This document shows positions 51,491-60,178 of a stretch of 64,000 bases of DNA, in pieces. Both the position numbers and the translations under genes were made by a program. Position 1 is the stretch's first letter. Every line of letters starts with the position of its first letter. The stretch covers positions 38,356-102,355 of the forward strand of contig NZ_JALPRJ010000031.1 in assembly GCF_030464885.1 (NCBI RefSeq), given 5' to 3'. The DNA comes from Caballeronia sp. SEWSISQ10-4 2. Its GTDB lineage: Bacteria; Pseudomonadota; Gammaproteobacteria; Burkholderiales; Burkholderiaceae. The notes beneath the pieces are model-generated. The model saw only the letters and a program-made list of their open reading frames with translations. It had not been told where the DNA came from and made no database searches.

Positions 51491-52813
51491 TTATTGCCCG
51501 GCGCGCGCCGGTTTCGTCTCGGCGGCCATGAAACCCGCGCCGATGCAGATAGCGTTCGCCGCGAGCAGATACGCGACGGGAGACATCGGGTTCCCGGTGG
51601 TCCCGATAAGCCAGGTGATGATCAGTTGCGCCGTGCCGCCGAACACCGACACCGCGACCGCATAGACGATCGAGAAGCCCGTGGAACGCACGCGCGAAGG
51701 GAAGCTCTCGACGATCAACACGATCAGCGCCGCGCCGCTCATGCCGTGCAGCGCCGAGAGGACCGTGATGGTGGAAAGGAAGACCAGCGGCGTCGGGTGA
51801 GAGACGATCAGGTTCAGCGCGGGAAAGATCAGTGCGAGCAGCAGGACGCGCGGCCAGATCAGCACTGCGCGACGGCCTAAGCGGTCACACAGCCGTCCTC
51901 CCACGACCGCGAACACGGCAAGAGCAGCGCCGGTGACGAGCGTCGCGAGCATCGCTACACGGCCCGGCAGGTGCAGCTCGGTGAGCGCGAAGGTCGTCAT
52001 GTAGTTGAGGAAGTACTGCGTGATCGTGCTGCCGAGCAGGATCAGCAAGCCGATGACAATCGGCCGCCGATGCGACGTATTGAGTTCGCGGAGAATCTCG
52101 CGCGTGGAGGTCGGCGCGTCGTGCTCCTGGATCGTGTCGGCAAGCCTCCGGCGGATATAGATGCCCACCGGCAGCACCAGCAGGCCGAACACGAACGGCA
52201 CACGCCAGCCCCATGAGTTGAGCGCCTGTTCGGGCAGCGTGACGGCGAGCCCGTAGCCGGTCAAACCGGCTGCCACGGCCGCGAAACCTTGTGTCGCGAC
52301 TTGCCAGCACGCATAGGAGCCACGGCGGTCCAGCGGCGCGGACTCGAGGATGTACGTGGTCGCGGGACCGGCCTCGCCACCCCAGGCGAGCCCCTGCACC
52401 AGCCGCGTCACGACCAGCAGGATGGGCGCGGCGATCCCAAGCGTTTCATAACCCGGCAACACCGCGATCGCGCCGGTGCCTACCGCCATCAGTACGAGCG
52501 TGAGCATCATCGCGGGCTTGCGTCCCGCGCGGTCGGCATAAGCGCCGATCAGCACAGCACCGAGCGGCCTGACGACAAATCCAAGCCCGAACACCGACAC
52601 CGAAAGCAGCAAGCTGATGAACGGGCTCTTCGCCGGAAAGAACGTGTGGCCGATCATCACGGCAAAGGTCGCGTAAGTGCCGAAGTCGAAGAACTCGACG
52701 GCGTTGCCCAGCGCAACCGCCACCACATTGCGGCGTGCGCTCGCGGCATCGGGGCGCGTGCCGGCGGGACTGACGTCGTCGCCGGTATAGGTTGTCTGGA
52801 TCGAATCTGACAT
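51491..52813 (-). CDS. MFS transporter, metabolite:H+ symporter (MHS) type
   Basis: A 440-residue twelve-helix transporter of the MHS group (relatives ShiA, KgtP, ProP): NAVEFFDFGTYATFAVMIGHTFFP at the first helix, the loop-2 signature GAYADRAGRKPAMMLTLVLMAVGTG, GEAGPATTYILESAPLDRRGSYACWQ, and the second-half repeat LCDRLGRR. AAGGA precedes the ATG at 52813. Expected substrates are organic acids, betaines or amides. It sits between an amidase and a porin. Confidence 0.93.
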   Translation of the reverse strand: MSDSIQTTYTGDDVSPAGTRPDAASARRNVVAVALGNAVEFFDFGTYATFAVMIGHTFFPAKSPFISLLLSVSVFGLGFVVRPLGAVLIGAYADRAGRKPAMMLTLVLMAVGTGAIAVLPGYETLGIAAPILLVVTRLVQGLAWGGEAGPATTYILESAPLDRRGSYACWQVATQGFAAVAAGLTGYGLAVTLPEQALNSWGWRVPFVFGLLVLPVGIYIRRRLADTIQEHDAPTSTREILRELNTSHRRPIVIGLLILLGSTITQYFLNYMTTFALTELHLPGRVAMLATLVTGAALAVFAVVGGRLCDRLGRRAVLIWPRVLLLALIFPALNLIVSHPTPLVFLSTITVLSALHGMSGAALIVLIVESFPSRVRSTGFSIVYAVAVSVFGGTAQLIITWLIGTTGNPMSPVAYLLAANAICIGAGFMAAETKPARAGQ

Positions 52814-52953
52814 GACATGTCCTTCGTTAAAAACACACATGGCCAGCCGGGCGCACGCAGCGAAGCGCTGCGGCCGGAGGGGCGCATCGGGCGAACATCG
52901 AAACGGAATGCGAGGTGCTTTACAGGGCGCTGCATGAGCCCATCAAGAGCGCG

Positions 52954-54345
52954 TCAATGGGGCGGTGCGGGCCAGTGCGGCGCAGCGGGCCGCCAGTTCT
53001 CGTAGGCCTTGCCAAGCTGAAGCACGCGGCGATCGGAAAAGCGCGGGCCGACAATCTGCAAACCGATCGGCATGCCGCCCGCCGTGAAGCCGCAATTGAC
53101 CGACAACGCCGGCTGCTCGCCCATGTTCCAGGGGACCGTGAACGCAATGTGCTCGAACGGGAGGCGCGGGTCGTTGGTGGGACTTGCCCACTCGGCGGAA
53201 TAACCGCCGATGGGATTGACGGGTGACAACACCGCGTCGACGTGCTGGAACAGACGCGCGGTCGTAGCGCGCATCTCGAAGGTCCGGCCGAAACCGCGCA
53301 CCGCCTCCACGCCCGACACGTTCACGCCCTGCCCCGCCCATTCGACGATATAAGGCAGCACACGCGCGCGCTCGGTCTCGGTCAGGCGTTCCAGTTCGCC
53401 CCAGAGCCGCGCTTGCCAGAAGCGGTCGAGGCCATCGAGCATCGCGCGGTCGAGCACCGGGGCCACCGGCACGATCTCCGCACCGTGCGCCGCGAACAGA
53501 TCCGCTGCCGTGCGCACCGCCGCCACGATCTCGGGCTCAGGGTCGAGGCCGCAACCGGCATCGAGCATCAGGCCGATGCGCAAGCCACGCACATCGGCGG
53601 GCTCGATCGTCCAGTCGACGGGCTCGGGCGGCAGGCTCGTCGCGTCACGCCAGTCGGGCAGCGAGAGGAATTGCATAAGGAGCGCGGCGTCGTCGACAGT
53701 GCGCGTCATCGGGCCGGCGCAGCGGCCGGTGTAATACGGATCGATCGGAATGCGTCCATGCGATGGTTTGAATCCCGCCAGCCCGCACCAGCCAGCCGGC
53801 AACCGCACCGAGCCGCCGATGTCCGTGCCGACGTGCAGCGGCCCGTAGCCGGCCGCTGCTGCGGCCGCAGCGCCGCAACTCGAGCCGCCCGGGTTCATCG
53901 CGAGTTGCCACGGATTGCGGGTGACGCCGTGCAGGCTCGACAGTCCCGACGACAACATGCCGAAATCCGGCGCCGTGGTCTTACCCAGGATTACTGCGCC
54001 GGCCTCGCGCATACGTGCGGCGACGGGCGAATCGGCGCTGGCCGGCCGCGGTCTCGATCCCGCGGAACCCTGCGGCACGAGGTCGCGTTCAGTCGCGATC
54101 ATTTCCTTCAGCGTCACCGGCACGCCGTCGATTGCGCTGAGCTGGACGCCCTCGGCCCAGCGGCGTGCGGAAGCTTGCGCCTGATGGCGCGCTGCATCGG
54201 GATCGAACGCGTAGAGCGCATTCACATGCGGCTCCCAGAGGGCAACGTGCGCCAGTACAGCCTCGATGTAGTCCACCGGCGTGAGGGTTTTAGCGGCGTA
54301 GCGCGCAGCAACTTCCCGCGCGCTGAGATCGTGCAACTCTGTCAT
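52954..54345 (-). CDS. Amidase (amidase-signature family)
   Basis: A 463-residue amidase-signature hydrolase. The Ser-Ser-Lys triad is Lys80 (PVTLKEMI), the cis-Ser in NPGGSSCGAAAA (Ser155/Ser156), and nucleophile Ser179 in TDIGGSVRLPA. The family includes GatA, malonamidase, nicotinamidase-like and aryl-amide hydrolases; the substrate pocket cannot be assigned here. It is first in the amidase-MFS-porin set (140-base gap to MFS), so it may cut an imported amide. Divergent from the acetyltransferase at 54627. Confidence 0.93.
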   Translation of the reverse strand: MTELHDLSAREVAARYAAKTLTPVDYIEAVLAHVALWEPHVNALYAFDPDAARHQAQASARRWAEGVQLSAIDGVPVTLKEMIATERDLVPQGSAGSRPRPASADSPVAARMREAGAVILGKTTAPDFGMLSSGLSSLHGVTRNPWQLAMNPGGSSCGAAAAAAAGYGPLHVGTDIGGSVRLPAGWCGLAGFKPSHGRIPIDPYYTGRCAGPMTRTVDDAALLMQFLSLPDWRDATSLPPEPVDWTIEPADVRGLRIGLMLDAGCGLDPEPEIVAAVRTAADLFAAHGAEIVPVAPVLDRAMLDGLDRFWQARLWGELERLTETERARVLPYIVEWAGQGVNVSGVEAVRGFGRTFEMRATTARLFQHVDAVLSPVNPIGGYSAEWASPTNDPRLPFEHIAFTVPWNMGEQPALSVNCGFTAGGMPIGLQIVGPRFSDRRVLQLGKAYENWRPAAPHWPAPPH

Positions 54346-54626
54346 GGTCGTCTGGCTCGTCGTAGTTCGAAGTGCCGGTTATATCGGCGCCCAGTGGCGC
54401 TCACCGAACCGGTGCGACGACAGTAACCGCGCAAAAATTTCGACGGATAGCGCGATTTGTGCCGAACGGTGAGCACTTTTTTAGAACACTGACGATGCGC
54501 GACTCATCGGTTAGCTACCTGCATTCGCGCTTTGCGGCCCCGATCCGAGCGGTTATATTCCTTGTTCCCTTCAGGTAGTGCTGTGAACGGCGCGCCCTGT
54601 TCTACCCATGCTCTTGTGTTTTAACC

Positions 54627-55166
54627 ATGCCCGAATCCACACCCGTTTTAGAAACAGAGCGCCTCATCCTCCGTCCTCCGCAACACAGCGATTTCGACGA
54701 CATCTTCACCATGTGGTCCGACATCAGGGTCGTGCGCCACGTCACCGGTAGCGCCTTCACGAAGGAAGAAGCGTGGGCGCGCCTGCTTCGGAGCGCGGGG
54801 CATTGGGCGTTGATGGGATTCGGCTACTGGGTGGTCAGCGAGAAGCACAGCGGGAAGTTCTTGGGCGAAGTCGGCTTCGGGCAATACAAGCGCGGTATCG
54901 ACCCGGCATTCGATGAAGCGCCGGAGATCGGCTGGATGCTGACGGTGTCGTCGCAAGGACAGGGTTACGCGACTGAAGCCGTACGCGCTGCATTGCAGTG
55001 GGCAGATACACGCTGGCCCGAAGCCGAGGTGGTCTGCATCATCTCGCCGGAGAACGCGGCCTCGCTTGCGCTAGCCAGGAAATGCGCTTTCGCGCAAAGC
55101 CGTACGACGCCTTACAAAGGCAAGCCAACGGTAGTGTTCCAGCGCAAGGCACACTCGGCGCCTTAA
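54627..55166 (+). CDS. GNAT-family N-acetyltransferase (RimJ/RimL-like)
   Basis: A 179-residue acetyltransferase: LETERLILRPPQHSDFDDIFTMWSD at the N-terminus, GWMLTVSSQGQGYATEAVRAALQWA with the Q-x-x-G-x-A acetyl-CoA loop, and the C-terminal ENAASLALARKCAF. It is typical of Burkholderia genomes. It ends 2 bases before the convergent LysR gene. Substrate unknown; no link to its neighbours is apparent. Confidence 0.92.
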   Translation: MPESTPVLETERLILRPPQHSDFDDIFTMWSDIRVVRHVTGSAFTKEEAWARLLRSAGHWALMGFGYWVVSEKHSGKFLGEVGFGQYKRGIDPAFDEAPEIGWMLTVSSQGQGYATEAVRAALQWADTRWPEAEVVCIISPENAASLALARKCAFAQSRTTPYKGKPTVVFQRKAHSAP

Positions 55167-55168
55167 CG

Positions 55169-56101
55169 TCAAAGCCCTTCCAGGAAGTCTTTTTTGATCG
55201 ACTTGGAGTAAGCGGAACACGCAACGTGCGCTGCATTGGCTGCGGCGTTCACCATCACGCTGGCGTCGACGGGCTTGCATAGCGACACGATGATCGGCGG
55301 CGGAACAGGTTTCAGCGGCAGCTCGACGAACTCGCCACTCTGCAGTTCCTTGGCAACGAAAAGACTGGGAATACCCGCAACGCCATACCCGTCGCGCACC
55401 AGTTGAACGATCGCCGCCACCGACGGCGAGCAGGTAATGCGCGTCTGTTCCGGCCGCATGTTCTCCTGCCGCGCAAGCGTATGCACAATGCTCTCCAGCG
55501 CTACCTGGGGCGCCGTGCCACGGCCGAACGTAACAATAGGCCGCTGCAAAACGCGCAGCGCAAGTCCTGCCGCGCGTCGCGACAACAGCCCGCGTCGCGC
55601 GATCCAGCGCACCGGGTAACTCGCAATCGCACTCGATGCAATCTTGGTGCTGTCGATCCCTTCCACGCGGATGACAAGATCGAGTTCGCCGCTCAGCAAA
55701 CGGCGCTGCAGCACCGAACTCGAATCGACGGTGAGATCGACGTCGAGCTTCGGATAGTTCGCGTTGAGATACGTGATGTAGTGCGACAGCCAGCTATGGA
55801 CGACCGTTTCGATCACTCCCAGCCGCAGCTTGCCGCCCACCACCACTTCCTGACCCGCCGCCTCTCGCAACGCGCGGGCGGCGTCCACCACGTTCCTCGC
55901 GAGCCCGAGCAGGCTCTGCCCCGCAGTCGTCAAGCGGAAGGCCGTTGAAGAACGATCGACCAGCTCGGTCTTCAACTCGTCCTCGAGCGACTTGATGCGT
56001 AGCGAGATCGTCGCGGGCGTGGCGTGCAGGACACGCGCGGTCGCCCGAAAACTTTCGAGTTCGGCAAGCGTCACGAAGGTCTCGAGGAAGCGTGTATTCA
56101 T
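55169..56101 (-). CDS. LysR-family regulator coupled to a chemoreceptor
   Basis: A 310-residue LysR protein: helix-turn-helix 1-60 (RFLETFVTLAELESFRATARVLHATPATISLRIKSLEDELK), effector domain from about 92 (KLRLGVIETVVHSWLSHYITYLNANYPKLDVDLTV). Its ATG overlaps the chemoreceptor stop as ATGA, so the two are translationally coupled. The pair is divergent from the DUF1445-MFS-oxoprolinase operon, for which this is the only local regulator. Confidence 0.92.
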   Translation of the reverse strand: MNTRFLETFVTLAELESFRATARVLHATPATISLRIKSLEDELKTELVDRSSTAFRLTTAGQSLLGLARNVVDAARALREAAGQEVVVGGKLRLGVIETVVHSWLSHYITYLNANYPKLDVDLTVDSSSVLQRRLLSGELDLVIRVEGIDSTKIASSAIASYPVRWIARRGLLSRRAAGLALRVLQRPIVTFGRGTAPQVALESIVHTLARQENMRPEQTRITCSPSVAAIVQLVRDGYGVAGIPSLFVAKELQSGEFVELPLKPVPPPIIVSLCKPVDASVMVNAAANAAHVACSAYSKSIKKDFLEGL

Positions 56102-57654
56102 GCAGGCGTCAGCCGGAATGACTGCATGGCCTCGCCAAGACGAAGCGCCTGGTCGTTCATCGAACTCGCCGCGGCCGCTGCTTGTTCCACCAGCGCCGCG
56201 TTCTGCTGCGTGGTGCCGTCCATCTGCGCGATGGCCCGGTTGACCTCTTCAATGCCTACGCTCTGCTGGTTCGACGCCATCGCAATGTCTTCGACAATCG
56301 TCGTCACGCGTTTGACCGCCGTGACGATATCGGCCATCGCCTTGCCTGCGTTTTCGGCGAGTCCCGCGCCGTTTTCGATCTGCGTCAGCGATGCATCGAC
56401 CAGCACGCGGATCTCTTTTGCCGCCGCCGCGCTGCGTTGCGCGAGGCTGCGCACTTCGCCCGCCACCACGGCAAAACCACGGCCGTTTTCACCGGCGCGC
56501 GCCGCTTCCACTGCCGCGTTCAGCGCGAGAATATTCGTCTGGAATGCAATGCCGTCGATAACCGACGTGATCTCCGCGACCTGCTTCGAACTCGTTGCGA
56601 TGGCGCGCACGTTCTCGACCACATCACCCACCACAGTACCGCCCCGCACCGCTTCCGCCGATGCACTCGCCGCCACCCGACTCGCTTGCGACGCGTTCTC
56701 GGCATTCGCCTTCACGGTGGAGGTGATCTCGTCCATCGCCGCCGCGGTCTCCTGAAGCGAGGCTGCCTGCTGCTCGGTCCGGCTCGACAGATCCGCGTTG
56801 CCGGAGGCAATTTCCGCTGCCGCGAGCTTGATGGCGTCGGCGGCGTCTTTCACGCGCGATACCGTGCCCGCCAGACTGTCGCGTGTATGTGCAATGGCCG
56901 AGATGACGCTCTCCGTATCGCCGGTCGTCACGTCGATGCGCCCCGTCAGATCGCCCGATGCAATTTGCCGCGCAAGTTCCGCAGCGGCGGCAGGTTCACC
57001 GCCGAGCGAGCGGCGCACGCTCTTGATCGCCAGCGACGCGAACAGCGAAATTGCCGCGCCGAGCGCTAACAGCATGAGGAACGAATGCCAGAGCGTGCGG
57101 TAGAACGCGGCCTGGATATCGTCCTGATACGCGCCTGCAATCAGGTCCCAGTCCCACGGCTTGTAGCGCTTCGTATAACCGAGCTTTGAGCTCGGTTCCG
57201 TCTCGCCCGGTTTCGGCCACCAATACTCAAGAAAGCCCGCGCCTTCCGGCGAACTGCCCGCCGCGGCTATCGCCTTGTAGAGCGCATTGCCCTTCGCGTC
57301 CTTCCAGTCCGACATGTCCTTGCCGTTCAGCTTCGGGCTGATGGGATGCATGACCATCACCGAATTCGCACCGACGATGGTCACATAACCGCCGCCGTCA
57401 TACCGCAGGTCGCCGATCCGCGCGATCGCTTCCTGCTTCGCGGCGTCGGCGGACATCTTGTCGCTTTGCGCAAGTTTGTCGAGGCCGGCAGCAATGGAAT
57501 ACGACATCGCGACAATATCGCCCAGATCGCGGTGACGCTCCGACAACTGCAAATCACGCGTCTGGTAAGCGTGCCAGACAGTCAGCGTCAGAAGGCCGAA
57601 CCACGAAAGAATCAGCGGCATCCATAACTTCTGACGCAAGGACAGACGGTTCAT
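56098..57654 (-). CDS. Methyl-accepting chemotaxis protein with single-Cache sensor
   Basis: A 518-residue chemoreceptor: TM1 at about 12-28, a periplasmic single Cache_2-type domain (about 40-185: ARIGDLRYDGGGYVTIVGANSVMVMHPISPKLNGKDMSDWKD, FLEYWWPKPGE, KPWDWDLIAGAYQDDI), TM2 at about 190-210, HAMP, then the signalling tip VIDGIAFQTNILALNAAVEAA. It ends PA without a CheR pentapeptide. Cache_2 receptors often sense small carboxylates. It overlaps the LysR gene and is divergent from the 5-oxoproline-type operon. Confidence 0.95.
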   Translation of the reverse strand: MNRLSLRQKLWMPLILSWFGLLTLTVWHAYQTRDLQLSERHRDLGDIVAMSYSIAAGLDKLAQSDKMSADAAKQEAIARIGDLRYDGGGYVTIVGANSVMVMHPISPKLNGKDMSDWKDAKGNALYKAIAAAGSSPEGAGFLEYWWPKPGETEPSSKLGYTKRYKPWDWDLIAGAYQDDIQAAFYRTLWHSFLMLLALGAAISLFASLAIKSVRRSLGGEPAAAAELARQIASGDLTGRIDVTTGDTESVISAIAHTRDSLAGTVSRVKDAADAIKLAAAEIASGNADLSSRTEQQAASLQETAAAMDEITSTVKANAENASQASRVAASASAEAVRGGTVVGDVVENVRAIATSSKQVAEITSVIDGIAFQTNILALNAAVEAARAGENGRGFAVVAGEVRSLAQRSAAAAKEIRVLVDASLTQIENGAGLAENAGKAMADIVTAVKRVTTIVEDIAMASNQQSVGIEEVNRAIAQMDGTTQQNAALVEQAAAAASSMNDQALRLGEAMQSFRLTPA

Positions 57655-58044
57655 TTTTTGTTTTCCAATTGAAAGGAACTGCGAACAAGAGAGTTGCAGG
57701 AGAACGCGCCCGCTGTTTCGCTTATCGGCAGCCCGGAGGAATTATTAACTCCGCCAAAAAAACGTGTCTGCGCAATCGCTGTTTTGTGGAGGGTATTTGC
57801 GAGCGGCCGATGCATTTTGATTCTTCTTCCTTTGCGCGATAAAACATCATGGATAAAGGCATATAGCCTTGCCTGGTACCCATTCATCAAGCCAATCGCG
57901 CTAGGCCGACTACGTGAAAACCCCCATGAATCTGTTAAGAAAACCTTAACGCATACGAGCGGAATAACTCGCTGGCGCAGCTATTTTTTCGCCCCTAACC
58001 TGCATCTCATCGCCTATCTCAACGCACCGTAGGGACCTGAAGCC
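57655..58044. other. Divergent control region of chemoreceptor and DUF1445 operons
   Basis: 390 bases without a recognised gene between the chemoreceptor (starts 57654, minus) and the DUF1445 gene (starts 58045, plus). It holds the strong dyad at 57934-57950 and A+T-rich patches consistent with two promoters. Confidence 0.55.
57934..57950. promoter_or_regulatory. LysR-type operator upstream of the DUF1445 operon
   Basis: GTTAAG-AAAAC-CTTAAC is a perfect 6-base dyad with a 5-base spacer; the inner T36 to A48 pair gives T-N11-A. It lies 94 bases before the DUF1445 start, the normal position for an activating LysR site. The LysR encoded at 55169-56101 is the natural binder. Confidence 0.6.
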
Positions 58045-58815
58045 ATGCCGCATCTCTTCCGCCAGCAAGTTCGCAGCAAGCGTTTTACCGGTCCGACGGC
58101 CGGTCATTGCGGCGAATTCGCGCAAGCCAATCTCGCCATCGTCCCAAGCGTCTACGCTGAGGATTTCCTGCGCTTTTGCGTGCGCAATCCGAAAGCATGT
58201 CCGCTGCTCGGCGTGGGTGAACCGGGTCAGTGGAACGTGCCCACGCTCGGCCGCGACCTCGATATCCGCACCGATGTGCCCGGCTACAACGTGTATCGCG
58301 ACGGCGTGCTGTGCGAGCAGCCCGACAACATTGTCGAACTCTGGCGCGACGACCTGGTGGTGTTTGCCATCGGCTGCTCGTTCTCGTTCGAGCAGATGCT
58401 GGCGCGCGAACGCATCCCGCTGCGCCACGTAGACGAAGGCGTCAACGTGCCGATGTATCGCACGAACATTGCCAATCAGCCGGCTGGGCCGTTTGGCGGC
58501 AAGCTCGTCGTCTCCATGCGTCCGATGAGTGGCGCGCACGCTGTCCGCGCGGTCCAGATCACGAGCCGGTTTCCATCGGTCCATGGTGCGCCGGTGCATC
58601 TGGGCAGCCCGGCAGTGCTCGGCATAGAAGACCTGATGCAACCCGACTACGGCCAACCCGTCTCGATCCACGAGCACGAGATACCTGTGTTCTGGGCGTG
58701 CGGCGTGACCCCGCAAAGCGCCATCGAAAGCGCGCGCTTGCCGTTCGCGATCGCGCACCGGCCGGGTCACATGCTCATGACCGATATTCCCAACGCATCG
58801 CTCGCCGTGCTCTGA
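58045..58815 (+). CDS. DUF1445 family hydro-lyase / D-glutamate cyclase-like protein
   Basis: A 256-residue protein of the DUF1445/YcsI family: GPTAGHCGEFAQANLAIVPSVYAEDFLRFCVRNPKACPLLGVGE, VFAIGCSFSFEQMLARERIPLRHVDEG, HEHEIPVFWACGVTPQ and PFAIAHRPGHMLMTD are characteristic. The animal homologue is D-glutamate cyclase, converting D-glutamate to 5-oxo-D-proline, and B. subtilis ycsI lies with 5-oxoprolinase genes (recalled). Here the oxoprolinase follows two genes later, which supports that activity. Cytoplasmic. Confidence 0.88.
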   Translation: MPHLFRQQVRSKRFTGPTAGHCGEFAQANLAIVPSVYAEDFLRFCVRNPKACPLLGVGEPGQWNVPTLGRDLDIRTDVPGYNVYRDGVLCEQPDNIVELWRDDLVVFAIGCSFSFEQMLARERIPLRHVDEGVNVPMYRTNIANQPAGPFGGKLVVSMRPMSGAHAVRAVQITSRFPSVHGAPVHLGSPAVLGIEDLMQPDYGQPVSIHEHEIPVFWACGVTPQSAIESARLPFAIAHRPGHMLMTDIPNASLAVL

Positions 58816-58844
58816 GCGCCCGATCACGAACCCTGGAGAAACCC

Positions 58845-60149
58845 ATGAATACCGAAGCACGCTATGCGAGTACGCAAGTTGAAGCGCTGGCCGATGAACC
58901 CGCCAGCGGCGGCATGTTCGGCTGGTACAAACATACGACCACAAGCGAAAAGCGCGCGTTCTGGAGCTGCAAGATCGGCTACGGACTCGACGCCATGGAT
59001 ACGCAGTTCCTGAGCTTCGTGATCCCCACGTTGATCGCAACCTGGGGCCTGAGCAAAGGCGAAGCCGGTTTGATCGGCACGGTGACGCTGCTGACGTCCG
59101 CCCTCGGCGGCTGGGTGGCAGGCATCCTGTCGGATCGCATCGGCCGCGTGAAGACGCTGCAGATCACCATCCTCTGGTTCGCGTTCTTCACGCTCGTCTG
59201 CGCATTCGCTCAGAACTACACGCAGTTGCTGGTCGCGCGCGGCTTGATGGGCTTCGGCTTCGGCGGCGAATGGACCGCGGGCGCGGTGTTGATTGGCGAG
59301 GTGATCCGGCCGCGTGACCGTGGCAAGGCAGTAGGCATGGTGCAAGCGGGCTGGGCGATCGGCTGGGCAGTCGCAGCAGGTCTCTATACGCTGGTGTTTT
59401 CGTTCCTCCCCGGCGACATCGCGTGGCGGGCGCTGTTCGCGCTCGGAATCTTGCCCGCGCCGTTCGTAATCCTGATCCGCCGTCTTGTCGATGAACCCGA
59501 AGTCCACAAGCAACAGAAACAACGCGAACTGGAAACCAACGACCGTAGCTCTTTCCTCGAGATCTTTGCCCCAGGCATCTGGCTGACCACGCTGCGCACA
59601 GCCATTCTCGCCACCGGCACGCAGGGCGGTTATTACGCCATTACCACGTGGCTGCCGACCTACCTGAAGACCGAGCAGCACCTGAGCGTGGTCGGCACGG
59701 GCGGTTACCTCGCCGTGGTTATCGCGGGATCGTATGCGGGTTATCTGTGCGGCGCGTTTCTCAGCGACCGCTTCGGCAGAAGGCTGAATTTCATCGTATT
59801 CGCGCTTGCCTCAATGATCATCGCGCTCGTCTATACCCGCGTGCCGATGAGCAACGGCCTGCTGCTTGTCCTCGGTTTCCCGCTCGGCTTCTTTGCATCG
59901 GGAATCTTTGCCGGGATGGGTGCGTTCATGACCGAACTGTTCCCCACGCGCATTCGCGGCTCCGGTCAGGGCTTTTGCTACAACTTCGGCCGTGCAGTCG
60001 GCGCGACCTTTCCGTTCCTGATCGGCTTTGTCGCACAGAAAATGTCGCTGGGCATTGCGATTGGAACGTTCGCAGCAGCTGCGTATGGCGTTGTCATTCT
60101 GGCCGCGCTGACGTTGCCGGAAACGCGCGGCGCAAAACTCATATCCTAA
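58845..60149 (+). CDS. MFS transporter (sugar/organic-acid:H+ type, SHS/AAHS group)
   Basis: A 434-residue twelve-helix transporter: IGYGLDAMDTQFLSFVIPTLIATW, GILSDRIGRVKTLQI (loop 2-3), GFGFGGEWTAGAVLIGEV, and the second-half GAFLSDRFGRR and FPTRIRGSGQGFCYNFGRAVG. GGAG lies 7 bases before the ATG at 58845; the longer frame overlapping DUF1445 is a shadow. It probably imports the operon substrate (D-glutamate, 5-oxoproline or relative). Confidence 0.92.
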   Translation: MNTEARYASTQVEALADEPASGGMFGWYKHTTTSEKRAFWSCKIGYGLDAMDTQFLSFVIPTLIATWGLSKGEAGLIGTVTLLTSALGGWVAGILSDRIGRVKTLQITILWFAFFTLVCAFAQNYTQLLVARGLMGFGFGGEWTAGAVLIGEVIRPRDRGKAVGMVQAGWAIGWAVAAGLYTLVFSFLPGDIAWRALFALGILPAPFVILIRRLVDEPEVHKQQKQRELETNDRSSFLEIFAPGIWLTTLRTAILATGTQGGYYAITTWLPTYLKTEQHLSVVGTGGYLAVVIAGSYAGYLCGAFLSDRFGRRLNFIVFALASMIIALVYTRVPMSNGLLLVLGFPLGFFASGIFAGMGAFMTELFPTRIRGSGQGFCYNFGRAVGATFPFLIGFVAQKMSLGIAIGTFAAAAYGVVILAALTLPETRGAKLIS

Positions 60150-60178
60150 GTCATCCTTTATAACTGGATCTCATTGTC

